From contig NZ_JAEMXM010000009.1 of the NCBI RefSeq assembly GCF_016482785.1, forward strand, positions 1 to 64,000: a stretch of DNA of 64,000 nucleotides, read 5' to 3'. Position numbers and translations under genes: made by a program. Below, piece after piece: positions 1 to 7,320 of this stretch. The notes beneath the pieces are model-generated. The model ran no database searches and was not told where the DNA came from. It saw nothing but the letters and a program-made list of their open reading frames with translations. This stretch comes from Paenibacillus alkalitolerans. GTDB taxonomy: Bacteria > Bacillota > Bacilli > Paenibacillales > YIM-B00363. The first letter of the stretch is position 1. Each line of letters begins with the position of its first letter.

Positions 1-49
1 AAGTGTCCATCTTACGGGTCACAGTTCAAAATGTCCGGACGGTTTTTTT

Positions 50-98
50 GAAAATATAAGAAAGTATAAGTTTCACATCTATACTTGGCTTATATTTC
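50..98. repeat. AT-rich hairpin at window start
   Basis: The arms GAAAATATAAG (50-60) and CTTATATTTC (89-98) are inverted repeats with one extra A in the left arm. A nested AGTAT/ATACT pair lies inside. The left arm is followed by AGAAAGTATAAGTTT, a 15-mer that occurs again at 59079-59093 in the first hairpin of the dispersed element described there. This may therefore be a relative of that hairpin. No coding potential is seen. Confidence 0.5.
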
Positions 99-103
99 AA
101 CGG

Positions 104-143
104 TAAACGGCGCCGACCTCGAAGAGGACGGCGAAGCCGTTTA
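104..143. repeat. long imperfect hairpin
   Basis: TAAACGGC (104-111) pairs with GCCGTTTA (136-143). Directly inside, GCCG-A-CCTC pairs with GAGG-A-CGGC around a GAA loop, leaving an A-A mismatch and a 3-nt bulge. The total is about 16 paired bases. No T-run follows, so it is not a typical intrinsic terminator. The right arm with its tail (GCCGTTTATCCTTG) recurs at 4631-4644 and, with one extra G, at 168-183. Confidence 0.55.
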
Positions 144-189
144 TCCTTGACGATATGAGGACGGTAAGGCCGGTTTATCCTTGCAATTC

Positions 190-218
190 ACATATTCCGG
201 TTGGACAACTCATATGAT
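190..218 (+). promoter_or_regulatory. possible sigma-E promoter of spoIVFA-spoIVFB
   Basis: CATATT (191-196), 14 nt, then CATATGAT (211-218) resembles the mother-cell sigma-E pattern (ATATT, 14-15 nt, CATACAnT). The spoIVF operon is known to be sigma-E dependent in Bacillus subtilis. Transcription would start close to the hairpin element at 224-338, so the 5' UTR would contain that element. The match is by eye and imperfect at two -10 positions. Confidence 0.3.
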
Positions 219-223
219 GGTAT

Positions 224-338
224 AAGAAAAACTTCTATCGAAGCAAATCCAAGGAGAGCGGGTACGTCCTTTAGCGGAAGTTTTTCTTGCAACCCTAGAA
301 TTGCTATTACTTTGTAGTAACTTATAAATTCTAGGGTT
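224..338 (-). repeat. dispersed two-hairpin element, copy A (minus orientation)
   Basis: Two adjacent hairpins. AAGAAAAACTTC (224-235) pairs perfectly with GAAGTTTTTCTT (277-288). AACCCTAGAATT (291-302) pairs perfectly with AATTCTAGGGTT (327-338) and contains a nested TTACT/AGTAA hairpin. Read on the minus strand, the order matches copies B (12503-12615) and C (59071-59180): a variable-stem hairpin followed by the AAGAAAAACTTC hairpin. It lies in the 5' UTR or promoter region of spoIVFA. Confidence 0.75.
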
Positions 339-379
339 ATAAACAAGCCCTGGAAACGATCGGGAAAGGAGCGTGGACG

Positions 380-1201
380 ATGGACCGCAAGGATGAATTG
401 CGAAAAAGGCGCGAGCGGCGCATTCAACATATATTGAGCAGCGAAGGGGACCGATACGACGACTATGGGCCGCCGGAAACCCATCTGTACCCCGGCTATT
501 ACGAACATGATCGAAGGCTTCGGGAAGATCCCGAATATCTGTGGTATCACCGTACTAACCCGTGGAGAGGTCCGTCCCCGGGATTCACGCGGACATTGCG
601 TATTCAAACGGCTTTATCGGTCGTTGTGCTTGCCGCCGTATGGGCATTGTTCCAATGGGATCACCCGGTTTTGGCAAGAACGCAATCCTTCGTCACGGCC
701 TCATTAACGGAAGAGCTTCCGTTTGAGCAATTCGCCGCCTGGTATCGCGACAAGCTCGGAAATATGCCCGCCTTCATACCGGCTTTGGACAGGTCGGGGG
801 CGGAAGCTCGCAAGGCGGATGCCAGCCCGGCCAGGGAATATGCCCTACCGGCGATCGGAAATGTGGTCGAACCGTTCGGCAGCGTTCGCGCCGGTGCGGG
901 CATCGTCCTCCGCACCGGTCCCGGGGCCGGCGTCAGTGCGATGGACACGGGGATGGTCACCTTCGTCGGTGAGACGTCCGAAACGGGAATGACGGTTGCG
1001 ATCAGGCACCCGGGCGGCGTTCAGACGGTTTACGGCCATTTGGGGAAGGTGAACGTAACCGAAGACGATTGGGTGGACGCAGGAGAGAAAATCGGGTCGG
1101 TGAAAGGGATCGGCGGAGACGGATCGGACGGAATGCTATATTTCGCCGTCAATCGAAACGGCGGCTATGTGAACCCCCTCGATGTGGTTTCGCTTGATTA
1201 A
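380..1201 (+). CDS. spoIVFA: SpoIVFA, stage IV sporulation protein FA (LytM/M23-like)
   Basis: This is the regulator that anchors and restrains the SpoIVFB protease in the outer forespore membrane, and so takes part in pro-sigma-K processing. The 273-aa protein has a charged cytoplasmic N-terminus (residues 1-72), one membrane segment (about 74-92) and an extracytoplasmic M23-like domain (about 165-270). The domain keeps the YGHLG segment, but the C-terminal HxH of active M23 peptidases is replaced by LYFAV, so it should be catalytically dead, as expected for SpoIVFA. The next gene, spoIVFB, overlaps its end by 20 nt, which argues for translational coupling. The ATG is preceded by GGAAAGGAGCG. 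Confidence 0.92.
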   Translation: MDRKDELRKRRERRIQHILSSEGDRYDDYGPPETHLYPGYYEHDRRLREDPEYLWYHRTNPWRGPSPGFTRTLRIQTALSVVVLAAVWALFQWDHPVLARTQSFVTASLTEELPFEQFAAWYRDKLGNMPAFIPALDRSGAEARKADASPAREYALPAIGNVVEPFGSVRAGAGIVLRTGPGAGVSAMDTGMVTFVGETSETGMTVAIRHPGGVQTVYGHLGKVNVTEDDWVDAGEKIGSVKGIGGDGSDGMLYFAVNRNGGYVNPLDVVSLD

Positions 1202-2066
1202 TATTTGGGGCGTTCGTTTCCGAATCCATCCGCTGCTGACGATTGTGCTGTTATTGTCGGCCGTTACCGGGCATTTTATCGAAATAATCACGTTGTTTGG
1301 CATCGTCGTTATCCATGAGCTCGGTCATATAACCGCTGCGAAACATTTCGGGTGGCGAATGCGGGAAGTCCGGCTTACTCCGTTCGGAGGCGTCGCGGTG
1401 ACGGATGAAGCGGGTTCCGTTCCTGCCCGGGAAGAAGCTGTCGTCGCCGTTAGCGGGCCTCTCATGAACGTGCTGATGATCGGCTTTGCGTACGGTTTGG
1501 AGGCTGCGGGCGTATGGACGGAAGCGTGGATGCATTATTGGGTCCGCGCGAACATGACGCTTCTGTTGTTTAACTTGATCCCTGTGATGCCGCTTGACGG
1601 CGGGAAGCTGCTTCAATCTTTATTCAGTTTGGCGGTTCCGTACCATCGCACGCTGCGCGTAACCGTTATGGTTTCGCTGCTTGCGAGCGCCGCGATGCTC
1701 GGAACGGCGCTGAGCCGGTTCGGCTCCGGGGGAATCGAGCTGAATTTGGCAATGATCGCATCGTTCTTGCTGTATTCGAACTGGTATGAATGGAAGACAC
1801 TTCCTTACAGGTTCATTAGATTTCTAATGAGACGCAATGCACGCGTTGAGGATTGGATGCGCCGCGGTGTTATGGCCCGGCCGATTCTCGTTAAACACAA
1901 GGACAAACTTCCCGCCGTCGTTACGAAATTATTGCGGGAACGGCTTCATATCGTACTGGTCATGGATGAACGCGGACAATTGCTTACCGTCCTGCCCGAA
2001 CAATATTGCACGACGCATTATTTGGAAAAAAAGAAGGACAGTGCAGTCGCCGATCTTTTCATGTAA
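1182..2066 (+). CDS. spoIVFB: SpoIVFB, intramembrane site-2 metalloprotease (M50)
   Basis: This mother-cell intramembrane zinc protease cleaves pro-sigma-K late in sporulation. The 294-aa protein has the zinc-binding HELGH motif at residues 45-49 in a membrane segment, and the second M50 motif NLIPVMPLDGG at 131-141, where D139 is the third ligand. Several further hydrophobic segments follow. A C-terminal CBS-like domain (about 225-285) matches the architecture of Bacillus SpoIVFB, where it senses ATP. The start overlaps the end of spoIVFA, so the two are co-translated. Confidence 0.95.
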   Translation: MWFRLINIWGVRFRIHPLLTIVLLLSAVTGHFIEIITLFGIVVIHELGHITAAKHFGWRMREVRLTPFGGVAVTDEAGSVPAREEAVVAVSGPLMNVLMIGFAYGLEAAGVWTEAWMHYWVRANMTLLLFNLIPVMPLDGGKLLQSLFSLAVPYHRTLRVTVMVSLLASAAMLGTALSRFGSGGIELNLAMIASFLLYSNWYEWKTLPYRFIRFLMRRNARVEDWMRRGVMARPILVKHKDKLPAVVTKLLRERLHIVLVMDERGQLLTVLPEQYCTTHYLEKKKDSAVADLFM

Positions 2067-2090
2067 AATAAAAAAGAGGGAATTATTGTA

Positions 2091-3356
2091 ATGAAAAGAG
2101 GGGCAGCTGCCTTGAAACAAATTGTGGTTCACAGCCATAAAGAAGAAACGACGGTCGCTCTGCTGGAAGACGGCAAATTGACCGAATTTTACGTCGAACG
2201 TCCCTCCGTCCGGAAATTGGTCGGAAATATTTACAAAGGCCGGGTAGGAAACGTACTCCCCGGAATGGGAGCCGCATTCGTCGATATCGGAATTGGAAAG
2301 AACGCTTTTCTTTATATAGACGATTTGCTGCCGGCGCACCTGGAGCAACAGCCGGAAGTGAAGCCGCCCATCGAAACGTTGGTCAAACCGGGCGACGAGC
2401 TGCTCGTCCAAATCGTACGTGAGCCGCTTGGAGGCAAAGGAGCACGGGTTACGACGCATTACGCTCTAACGGGCCGGTGGCTCGTATATATGCCGCAGGC
2501 GGGGTATGTGGCGCTATCTAAGAAAATCGAATCGGAAGAAGAACGGCGCCGATTGAAGTCGGTCGGCGAGCGGCTATGCAGGCCCGGGGAAGGCGTTATT
2601 CTTCGGACTGTGGCCGAAGGCGAGTCCGAACAATCCCTGGAGATTGATATGAGCGTGCTGCGCGATCAATGGCAGCGAATCGTACAAAGCGCCGAACGGG
2701 CGAAAGCGCCTCGCGAGCTGTTCCACGACGTGGAACTGGTTCCGCGTTTGATCCGGGATATATTCTCGGAGCAAACCGATGAGTTCATCGTTGACAATAA
2801 AGAGCAGCTGCTTCAAGCTCATCGGATACTTGAATCGATAGCGCCCGGGCTTCGGGAACGCGTTCACCATCACACCGGCAAAGAACCGATCAATGAAGTG
2901 TTCCAAGTGCGCAAACAGCTCGAACAAGCTCTCCAGCCGAAGCAATGGTTATCCAGCGGAGGATATTTGGTCGTCGATCAAACCGAAGCGCTAACCGTAA
3001 TCGATGTAAATACCGGAAAATTTACCGGCACAACGAATTTGGAAGAAACGGTGTTTGCCACCAACATCGAAGCGGTGTCGGAAATCGCCCGCTTACTGAG
3101 GCTTCGCGACATCGGAGGCATCATCATTATCGACTTTATCGATATGGAATTCGAAGAACACAAGCGCCGCATTATTCAAGCGTTGGAAGAGGCGGTGCGG
3201 CGCGACCGGACGAAATCGCACATCATCGGGTGGACCAAACTGGGATTGTTGGAGATGACAAGGAAAAAAGTGAGAGAAAATAAGGATACGTTGTACTTTG
3301 AACCGTGTAAGGCATGCGGGGGACGCGGAAAAATTCAAACGAGGACGTTCATGTAA
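2091..3356 (+). CDS. Rne/Rng (RNase E/G) family endoribonuclease
   Basis: Predicted single-strand endoribonuclease acting in rRNA maturation and mRNA decay. The 421-aa length is that of RNase G, without the long RNase E scaffold. An S1 RNA-binding domain lies at about 40-115 (KLVGNIYKGRVGNVLPGMGA). The catalytic magnesium-binding aspartates are D295 in VIDVNTGK and D338 in IIIIDFIDM. A terminal CKACGGRGK holds C396 and C399, the CxxC zinc-link pair that dimerises RNase E/G. Bacillus subtilis lacks RNase E/G, but Paenibacillaceae commonly carry it beside rplU, as here. It lies 24 nt after spoIVFB. The ATG has an AGAGGG site upstream. Confidence 0.93.
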   Translation: MKRGAAALKQIVVHSHKEETTVALLEDGKLTEFYVERPSVRKLVGNIYKGRVGNVLPGMGAAFVDIGIGKNAFLYIDDLLPAHLEQQPEVKPPIETLVKPGDELLVQIVREPLGGKGARVTTHYALTGRWLVYMPQAGYVALSKKIESEEERRRLKSVGERLCRPGEGVILRTVAEGESEQSLEIDMSVLRDQWQRIVQSAERAKAPRELFHDVELVPRLIRDIFSEQTDEFIVDNKEQLLQAHRILESIAPGLRERVHHHTGKEPINEVFQVRKQLEQALQPKQWLSSGGYLVVDQTEALTVIDVNTGKFTGTTNLEETVFATNIEAVSEIARLLRLRDIGGIIIIDFIDMEFEEHKRRIIQALEEAVRRDRTKSHIIGWTKLGLLEMTRKKVRENKDTLYFEPCKACGGRGKIQTRTFM

Positions 3357-3384
3357 GCCAAAGTTAGGAAGCGAAAATTACGTA

Positions 3385-3414
3385 TTGCTTTTTCCGTTGG
3401 TATTGTGTTAATAT
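3385..3414 (+). promoter_or_regulatory. sigma-A promoter of rplU operon
   Basis: TTGCTT (3385-3390), 18-nt spacer, TAATAT (3409-3414). It lies just upstream of the L21 leader, so transcription should begin near 3421. Confidence 0.6.
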
Positions 3415-3419
3415 ATTCG

Positions 3420-3525
3420 AGTGCGTCGTCTAACGACCACCGCACTGATCGGGTTATTTACAAAGCGCGTGATCGGCTACGATTCGCCACCCGCATGAGG
3501 CGTGTCTTTATATTATGAGGGAGGT
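3420..3525 (+). ncRNA. ribosomal protein L21 leader
   Basis: A roughly 110-nt structured 5' UTR lies between the rplU promoter and its ribosome-binding site. AGTGCG (3420-3425) pairs with CGCACT (3441-3446) around a nested GTCG/CGAC stem, and a second GC-rich structured stretch follows to about 3510. Many Bacillota have an autoregulatory L21 leader exactly here, bound by a ribosomal protein of the operon. The assignment rests on position and visible pairing, not on a covariance-model hit. Confidence 0.6.
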
Positions 3526-3532
3526 GCTTAGA

Positions 3533-3844
3533 ATGTACGCAATCATTGAAACCGGCGGCAAGCAGTACAAAGTGCAGGAAGGCGATGTCATCTACGTCGA
3601 GAAGCTCGAAGCTGCGGAAGGCGAACAAGTGACGTTCGACCGCGTATTGGCTGTTTCCGGAGGCGAAGGTCTTAAAGCGGGCGAACCGTTCGTGACCGGC
3701 GCAATCGTAACGGGCAAGGTGGACAAGCACGGCAGAGGCCAAAAGATCATCGTGTTCAAGTACAAGCCGAAGAAAAACTATCGCCGCAAACAAGGCCATC
3801 GTCAACCGTACACGAAAGTAATCATCGAGCAGATCCAAGGTTAA
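3533..3844 (+). CDS. rplU: 50S ribosomal protein L21
   Basis: L21 of the large ribosomal subunit, bound to 23S rRNA. The start at [14 protein letters not shown] gives 103 aa, the usual length, with GGGAGGTG upstream; an ATG 18 nt further upstream is less likely. The C-terminus carries the basic [19 protein letters not shown] stretch that contacts rRNA. It is the first gene of rplU-prp-rpmA, the conserved Bacillota order, downstream of the L21 leader. Confidence 0.97.
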   Translation: MYAIIETGGKQYKVQEGDVIYVEKLEAAEGEQVTFDRVLAVSGGEGLKAGEPFVTGAIVTGKVDKHGRGQKIIVFKYKPKKNYRRKQGHRQPYTKVIIEQIQG

Positions 3845-3856
3845 GAGGGTTTTCCG

Positions 3857-4192
3857 TTGATTCGGGTAAACATTCGCAGGGATCGCGCGTCGAACGTCAT
3901 TCGGGGATTTAAAGCCGAAGGGCATGCGCTTTTCGACGAATCCGGCAGAGACATCGTTTGCGCGGGAGTATCGGCCGTAACGGTCGGTGCCGTCAACGCC
4001 GCCGAAGCGGTTGCAGGCGTAAAGCTGGATGCTGTGACGGATAGGGGCATATTGCACGTCGGCGTTCCCGAGGGGCTGCCGGACGAAACCGGGAAATCGT
4101 TGCAAATTGTACTGGAAAGCATGGTTGTCATGCTGAAGTCGATTGAAGATTCATACGGTGAATATATAAGGGTTACGGATCGTTTCGTTTAA
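3857..4192 (+). CDS. prp: Prp, ribosomal-processing cysteine protease
   Basis: Cysteine protease that removes the short N-terminal extension of ribosomal protein L27 in Bacillota (YsxB/Prp family). The 111-aa length is typical. The catalytic His and Cys are seen in EGHALFDE (about H24) and [10 protein letters not shown] (about C36). The TTG start is supported by AGAGGG 7 nt upstream. It sits between rplU and rpmA, next to its substrate: L27 here begins with the cleavable extension ending LQLF followed by ASKKG. Confidence 0.95.
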   Translation: MIRVNIRRDRASNVIRGFKAEGHALFDESGRDIVCAGVSAVTVGAVNAAEAVAGVKLDAVTDRGILHVGVPEGLPDETGKSLQIVLESMVVMLKSIEDSYGEYIRVTDRFV

Positions 4193-4233
4193 CAAATATG
4201 ATTAATCAAACATTAGTAAGGAGGTTGACGGAC

Positions 4234-4545
4234 ATGTTGAAATTGGACCTTCAGTTATTCGCTTCGAAGAAGGGTGTAGGTTCCACAAAGAACGGCCGCG
4301 ACAGCATCGCGAAGCGTCTTGGCGTGAAGCGTGCAGACGGTCAAACGGTGACGGCGGGAAGCATCCTCGTTCGCCAGCGCGGAACCAAGATTCACCCAGG
4401 CAACAATGTAGGCAAAGGCTCCGACGACACGCTGTTCGCATTGGTCGAAGGCGTTGTGAAGTTTGAGCGCTTGGGCCGCGACCGCAAGAAAGTTAGCGTA
4501 TATGCGGCTGAAGTTGCTCCTGTGGCAGCGACTTTGGAGCAGTAA
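4234..4545 (+). CDS. rpmA: 50S ribosomal protein L27 (with cleavable N-terminus)
   Basis: L27 lies close to the peptidyl-transferase centre. The protein starts [17 protein letters not shown]; the first nine residues form the Prp-cleaved extension (cut after F9) typical of Bacillota. The ATG at 4234 is chosen over the ATG at 4198 because AAGGAGG (4217-4223) is ideally placed and the length becomes the usual 103 aa. It is the last gene of rplU-prp-rpmA and is followed by an intrinsic terminator. Confidence 0.97.
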   Translation: MLKLDLQLFASKKGVGSTKNGRDSIAKRLGVKRADGQTVTAGSILVRQRGTKIHPGNNVGKGSDDTLFALVEGVVKFERLGRDRKKVSVYAAEVAPVAATLEQ

Positions 4546-4564
4546 TCGACTGCATATTCGAATG

Positions 4565-4603
4565 GAAAGCCTCGGCTGGAATAGCGCCGGGGCTTTCTTT
4601 TTT
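4565..4603 (+). terminator. intrinsic terminator after rpmA
   Basis: GAAAGCCTCGGC pairs with GCCGGGGCTTTC (one G-U pair), followed by TTTTTT. It closes rplU-prp-rpmA. Confidence 0.85.
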
Positions 4604-4664
4604 CGCCGATTCAGATAGTTTTTCCAGTAGGCCGTTTATCCTTGCTGTCAGAGTCGGAAATCTT

Positions 4665-4673
4665 TGGTATACT
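4665..4673 (+). promoter_or_regulatory. extended -10 promoter of spo0B-obgE
   Basis: TGGTATACT is an extended -10 element (TGn-TATACT). No well-spaced -35 is seen; the nearest candidate, TTGCTG at 4642-4647, lies 20 nt away. The repeated motif GCCGTTTATCCTTG (4631-4644) lies immediately upstream. Confidence 0.5.
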
Positions 4674-4691
4674 AGATAACGCACTTAGGAA

Positions 4692-5330
4692 ATGAAGGAT
4701 GGAAACGGGGAAAATGGCATGAAACGCGCAGAGGAGTTTGTTTCATTCCCGAATATGCTCGACGAGCATCGGAAGTTGTGGATCAATACCATGAACCACG
4801 CACGACACGATTGGTTAAACGATTTGCAGCTGATCATGGGATATGCACAAATGAAAAAGTATGATAAATTGGCCGCTTGCGTGGACATGCTAAAACAAAG
4901 ACTGACGGAAGAGAGCCGCGCCGCCAAGCTCGGCGATCCCGGATTGATCGAGCTGCTTTATACATACCGGGCGCGTCCGCTCCCGTACCGGTTCGAATTG
5001 GAACTGGACGAGCCCATTGACGTCACCGAATGTCTTTCCCCTGGGAACGATGTGGCGGCGTCCATACGCATAGCGCTTGGCGCATTTGAACTCGCTGTAA
5101 TGAACGGGAATTCCGGGAACGAGAACGTTCTCCGCTGCTGTTTCCGTAAACGACGGGAGGATATGCTCGTTGAATTGGTGTTTACAGGCGCTTACGCCTC
5201 TCCGGAGTTAAGAAGCGCAGCGGAGGAGATCGCCGAAATATGGAAGAATAAGGGTAACCCAAACAGGATCGAAACTGATTTATCGGAAGGCGCCGCGCTG
5301 CTTTCGCTGCTGTTTCCGTTACGCGCATAA
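4692..5330 (+). CDS. spo0B: Spo0B-type sporulation phosphotransferase
   Basis: Spo0B relays phosphate from Spo0F to Spo0A in the phosphorelay that starts sporulation. The 212-aa protein has the dimerisation/histidine-acceptor helix [20 protein letters not shown], in which the His of RHDWLN is the phospho-acceptor, as in B. subtilis SRHDWMNKLQLI. The C-terminal half is the degenerate kinase-like fold and is poorly conserved. The position directly before obgE is the classic spo0B-obg arrangement. An alternative ATG at 4719 (MKRAEEF) has a GGAAACGGGG stretch upstream and would shorten the protein by 9 residues. Confidence 0.9.
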   Translation: MKDGNGENGMKRAEEFVSFPNMLDEHRKLWINTMNHARHDWLNDLQLIMGYAQMKKYDKLAACVDMLKQRLTEESRAAKLGDPGLIELLYTYRARPLPYRFELELDEPIDVTECLSPGNDVAASIRIALGAFELAVMNGNSGNENVLRCCFRKRREDMLVELVFTGAYASPELRSAAEEIAEIWKNKGNPNRIETDLSEGAALLSLLFPLRA

Positions 5331-5344
5331 CCGGGAGGGTATTC

Positions 5345-6655
5345 ATGTTTGTCGATATAGCTAAAGTATACGTTAAGGGAGGCGACGGGGGCGACGGCAT
5401 CGTCTCTTATCGCCGCGAATTATATGTACCGGAAGGCGGACCCGCCGGCGGAGACGGAGGAGACGGAGGAGACGTCATCTTCCGGGTGGACGAAGGGCTC
5501 CGGACCTTGATGGATTTTCGGTATCAGAAACATTTCAAAGCGCCCAGGGGGGAGAAAGGAAAGACCAAGTCCATGCACGGGGCGAACGCGGAAGATATGA
5601 TTGTTCGCGTCCCGCCCGGAACGGTCGTCATTGACGATGATACGAAAGAAGTGATCGCCGACTTGACGCGCCACGGTCAAGAAGTGATTGTGGCAAAGGG
5701 AGGCAAAGGCGGACGGGGCAACACCCGGTTCGCGACGGCCAACAACCCGGCGCCGGAAATCGCCGAGAAGGGCGAAGAAGGCCAGGAACGATGGGTCGTG
5801 CTTGAATTGAAGGTAATGGCCGATGTCGGATTGGTCGGCTTCCCCAGTGTCGGGAAATCCACGCTGCTGTCGGTTGTATCCGCCGCTCAGCCGAAAATCG
5901 GCGCATATCACTTCACGACACTCACGCCAAATCTCGGGGTTGTTGACGTCGAGGAAGGCCGTTCGTTCGTAATGGCCGACTTGCCCGGTCTCATTGAAGG
6001 CGCGCATGAAGGCGTAGGACTCGGCCATGAGTTTCTCCGGCATGTGGAGCGTACGCGGGTCATCGCGCACGTGGTCGACATGTCCGGCACCGAGGGACGC
6101 GATCCGTACGATGATTGGGTGGTCATCAACAAAGAACTGCGCGAGTATAACGAGAAGCTTGCAAATCGCCCTCAAATTGTCGTCGCCAACAAGATGGATA
6201 TCCCGGAAGCCCAAGATAATCTGGAATTGTTTAAAGAGCAGTTGAAGGAGCACGGGCACGAAGAGATGGAAATTATTGCAATTTCGGCGGCGACCAGGCA
6301 AGGTATCAGAGAGCTGCTTTACCGGTTGGCCGATATGGTCGAAGCGGTTCCCGTCGAGCCGCTCGTGGACGAAACGCCGAAGACGGAAGAACGAAAGGTA
6401 TACAAATACGAGGGGCGCGACCGTGAGAACGAATTCCGCATTCGCCGCGAGAACGACACGTTTATCGTGGAGGGTGAAGCGATCGAGCGGTTGGCCAAGC
6501 GGACGCAGTTCGGCTCTTACGACGCCATGCAGCGCTTCGCGCATATTTTGCGCAAGATGGGCGTTGACCGCGAGCTTCGCAAGCGTGGTGCGCAGGACGG
6601 CCACTTCGTCCGCATCGGCGATTATGAATTCGAGTTTGTGGAGCATGAGGATTAG
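5345..6655 (+). CDS. obgE: Obg family GTPase
   Basis: Essential ribosome-associated GTPase involved in 50S assembly, the stringent response and, in Bacillus, sporulation initiation. The 436-aa protein has the glycine-rich Obg fold (1-157, including GGDGGDG and [13 protein letters not shown]), then a GTPase domain with P-loop GFPSVGKST (about 165), DLPG (G3) and NKMD (G4), and the C-terminal OCT domain (about 350-425, typical of Gram-positive Obg). It lies 14 nt after spo0B in one transcript and is followed by a terminator. Confidence 0.97.
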   Translation: MFVDIAKVYVKGGDGGDGIVSYRRELYVPEGGPAGGDGGDGGDVIFRVDEGLRTLMDFRYQKHFKAPRGEKGKTKSMHGANAEDMIVRVPPGTVVIDDDTKEVIADLTRHGQEVIVAKGGKGGRGNTRFATANNPAPEIAEKGEEGQERWVVLELKVMADVGLVGFPSVGKSTLLSVVSAAQPKIGAYHFTTLTPNLGVVDVEEGRSFVMADLPGLIEGAHEGVGLGHEFLRHVERTRVIAHVVDMSGTEGRDPYDDWVVINKELREYNEKLANRPQIVVANKMDIPEAQDNLELFKEQLKEHGHEEMEIIAISAATRQGIRELLYRLADMVEAVPVEPLVDETPKTEERKVYKYEGRDRENEFRIRRENDTFIVEGEAIERLAKRTQFGSYDAMQRFAHILRKMGVDRELRKRGAQDGHFVRIGDYEFEFVEHED

Positions 6656-6671
6656 ATATATGTATGGAAAT

Positions 6672-6705
6672 ACCTCGCCGATATTTTGGGCGGGGTTACT
6701 TTTTT
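6672..6705 (+). terminator. intrinsic terminator after obgE
   Basis: CCTCGCC (6673-6679) pairs with GGCGGGG (6689-6695, one G-U), followed by a T-rich tail. Confidence 0.75.
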
Positions 6706-6723
6706 GTTAACACAATAAAATCA

Positions 6724-6752
6724 TTGAACAGCGGCGTCGAATAAGATATAAT
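6724..6752 (+). promoter_or_regulatory. sigma-A promoter of the pheB-hom-thr-pheA-ilvE operon
   Basis: TTGAAC (6724-6729), exactly 17 nt, TATAAT (6747-6752). This is a near-consensus promoter 46 nt before the pheB start. No T-box, attenuator or riboswitch is visible between it and the gene. Confidence 0.8.
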
Positions 6753-6797
6753 GTCCATCATACGAGAACAAAAGTCTACCCACGGAGGACTCGAGGC

Positions 6798-7262
6798 GTG
6801 TCTGAAACCAATGTTGTGAAACAAACGAAACATGCGCCGTATTATCTCGTTCGGGAAGACATCTTGCCGGAAGCTTTGTTGAAGACGCTGCAAATCAAAG
6901 AATCGATCGCCCGGGGGGAGTTCGCAACCGTCGGGGAAGCCGCCGAGAAAGTCGGGTTGAGCCGGAGCGCTTACTATAAATATAAAGACGGCATCTTCCC
7001 GCTGAACCTGTTGGAACGGGAACGCATCGTAACCGTGTCGATCGACTTGGAACACCGTTCGGGGGTGTTGTCGCGCGTTCTTGGTCTGGTCGCCGCGTTC
7101 GAAGGCAACGTATTGACCATCCACCAAACGATACCCCTTCAAGGATTGGCCAACGTCGTCTTGTCGGTGGAAACGAACGCCGCCGATACGTTGAATCCGT
7201 TGATGGAGGCGCTTCGGGCGGAAGACGGGGTTAAGAGAGCGGCGATTATCGGGCAAGGCTGA
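6798..7262 (+). CDS. pheB: PheB/UPF0735 ACT-domain protein
   Basis: A small amino-acid-binding regulator of unknown exact role (PheB/YszB family). The 154-aa protein has an N-terminal helix-turn-helix-like segment (about 28-60, GEAAEKVGLSRSAYYKYKDG) and a C-terminal ACT domain (about 75-150, SIDLEHRSGVLSRVLGLVAA). The GTG start is supported by ACGGAGG 8 nt upstream. In Bacillus, pheB sits between obg and pheA; here it leads the hom-thrCB-pheA-ilvE operon, which fits a link to aromatic or threonine metabolism. Confidence 0.92.
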   Translation: MSETNVVKQTKHAPYYLVREDILPEALLKTLQIKESIARGEFATVGEAAEKVGLSRSAYYKYKDGIFPLNLLERERIVTVSIDLEHRSGVLSRVLGLVAAFEGNVLTIHQTIPLQGLANVVLSVETNAADTLNPLMEALRAEDGVKRAAIIGQG

Positions 7263-7320
7263 TCAAGAGCAAGAGAAACAAAGAAAGTATCATGGCTGGG
7301 AGTTCAGAGGAGGAAGACGA

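Noticed and set aside
5420-6646. 408-aa open frame on the minus strand opposite obgE
   Set aside because: It lies wholly inside obgE, which has all GTPase motifs. The minus frame shows no family motif or ribosome-binding site and reflects GC-rich codon bias.
7262-7320. Attenuator or riboswitch before hom
   Set aside because: Only 58 nt separate pheB and hom, with no hairpin or T-run; hom is simply the next gene of the operon.
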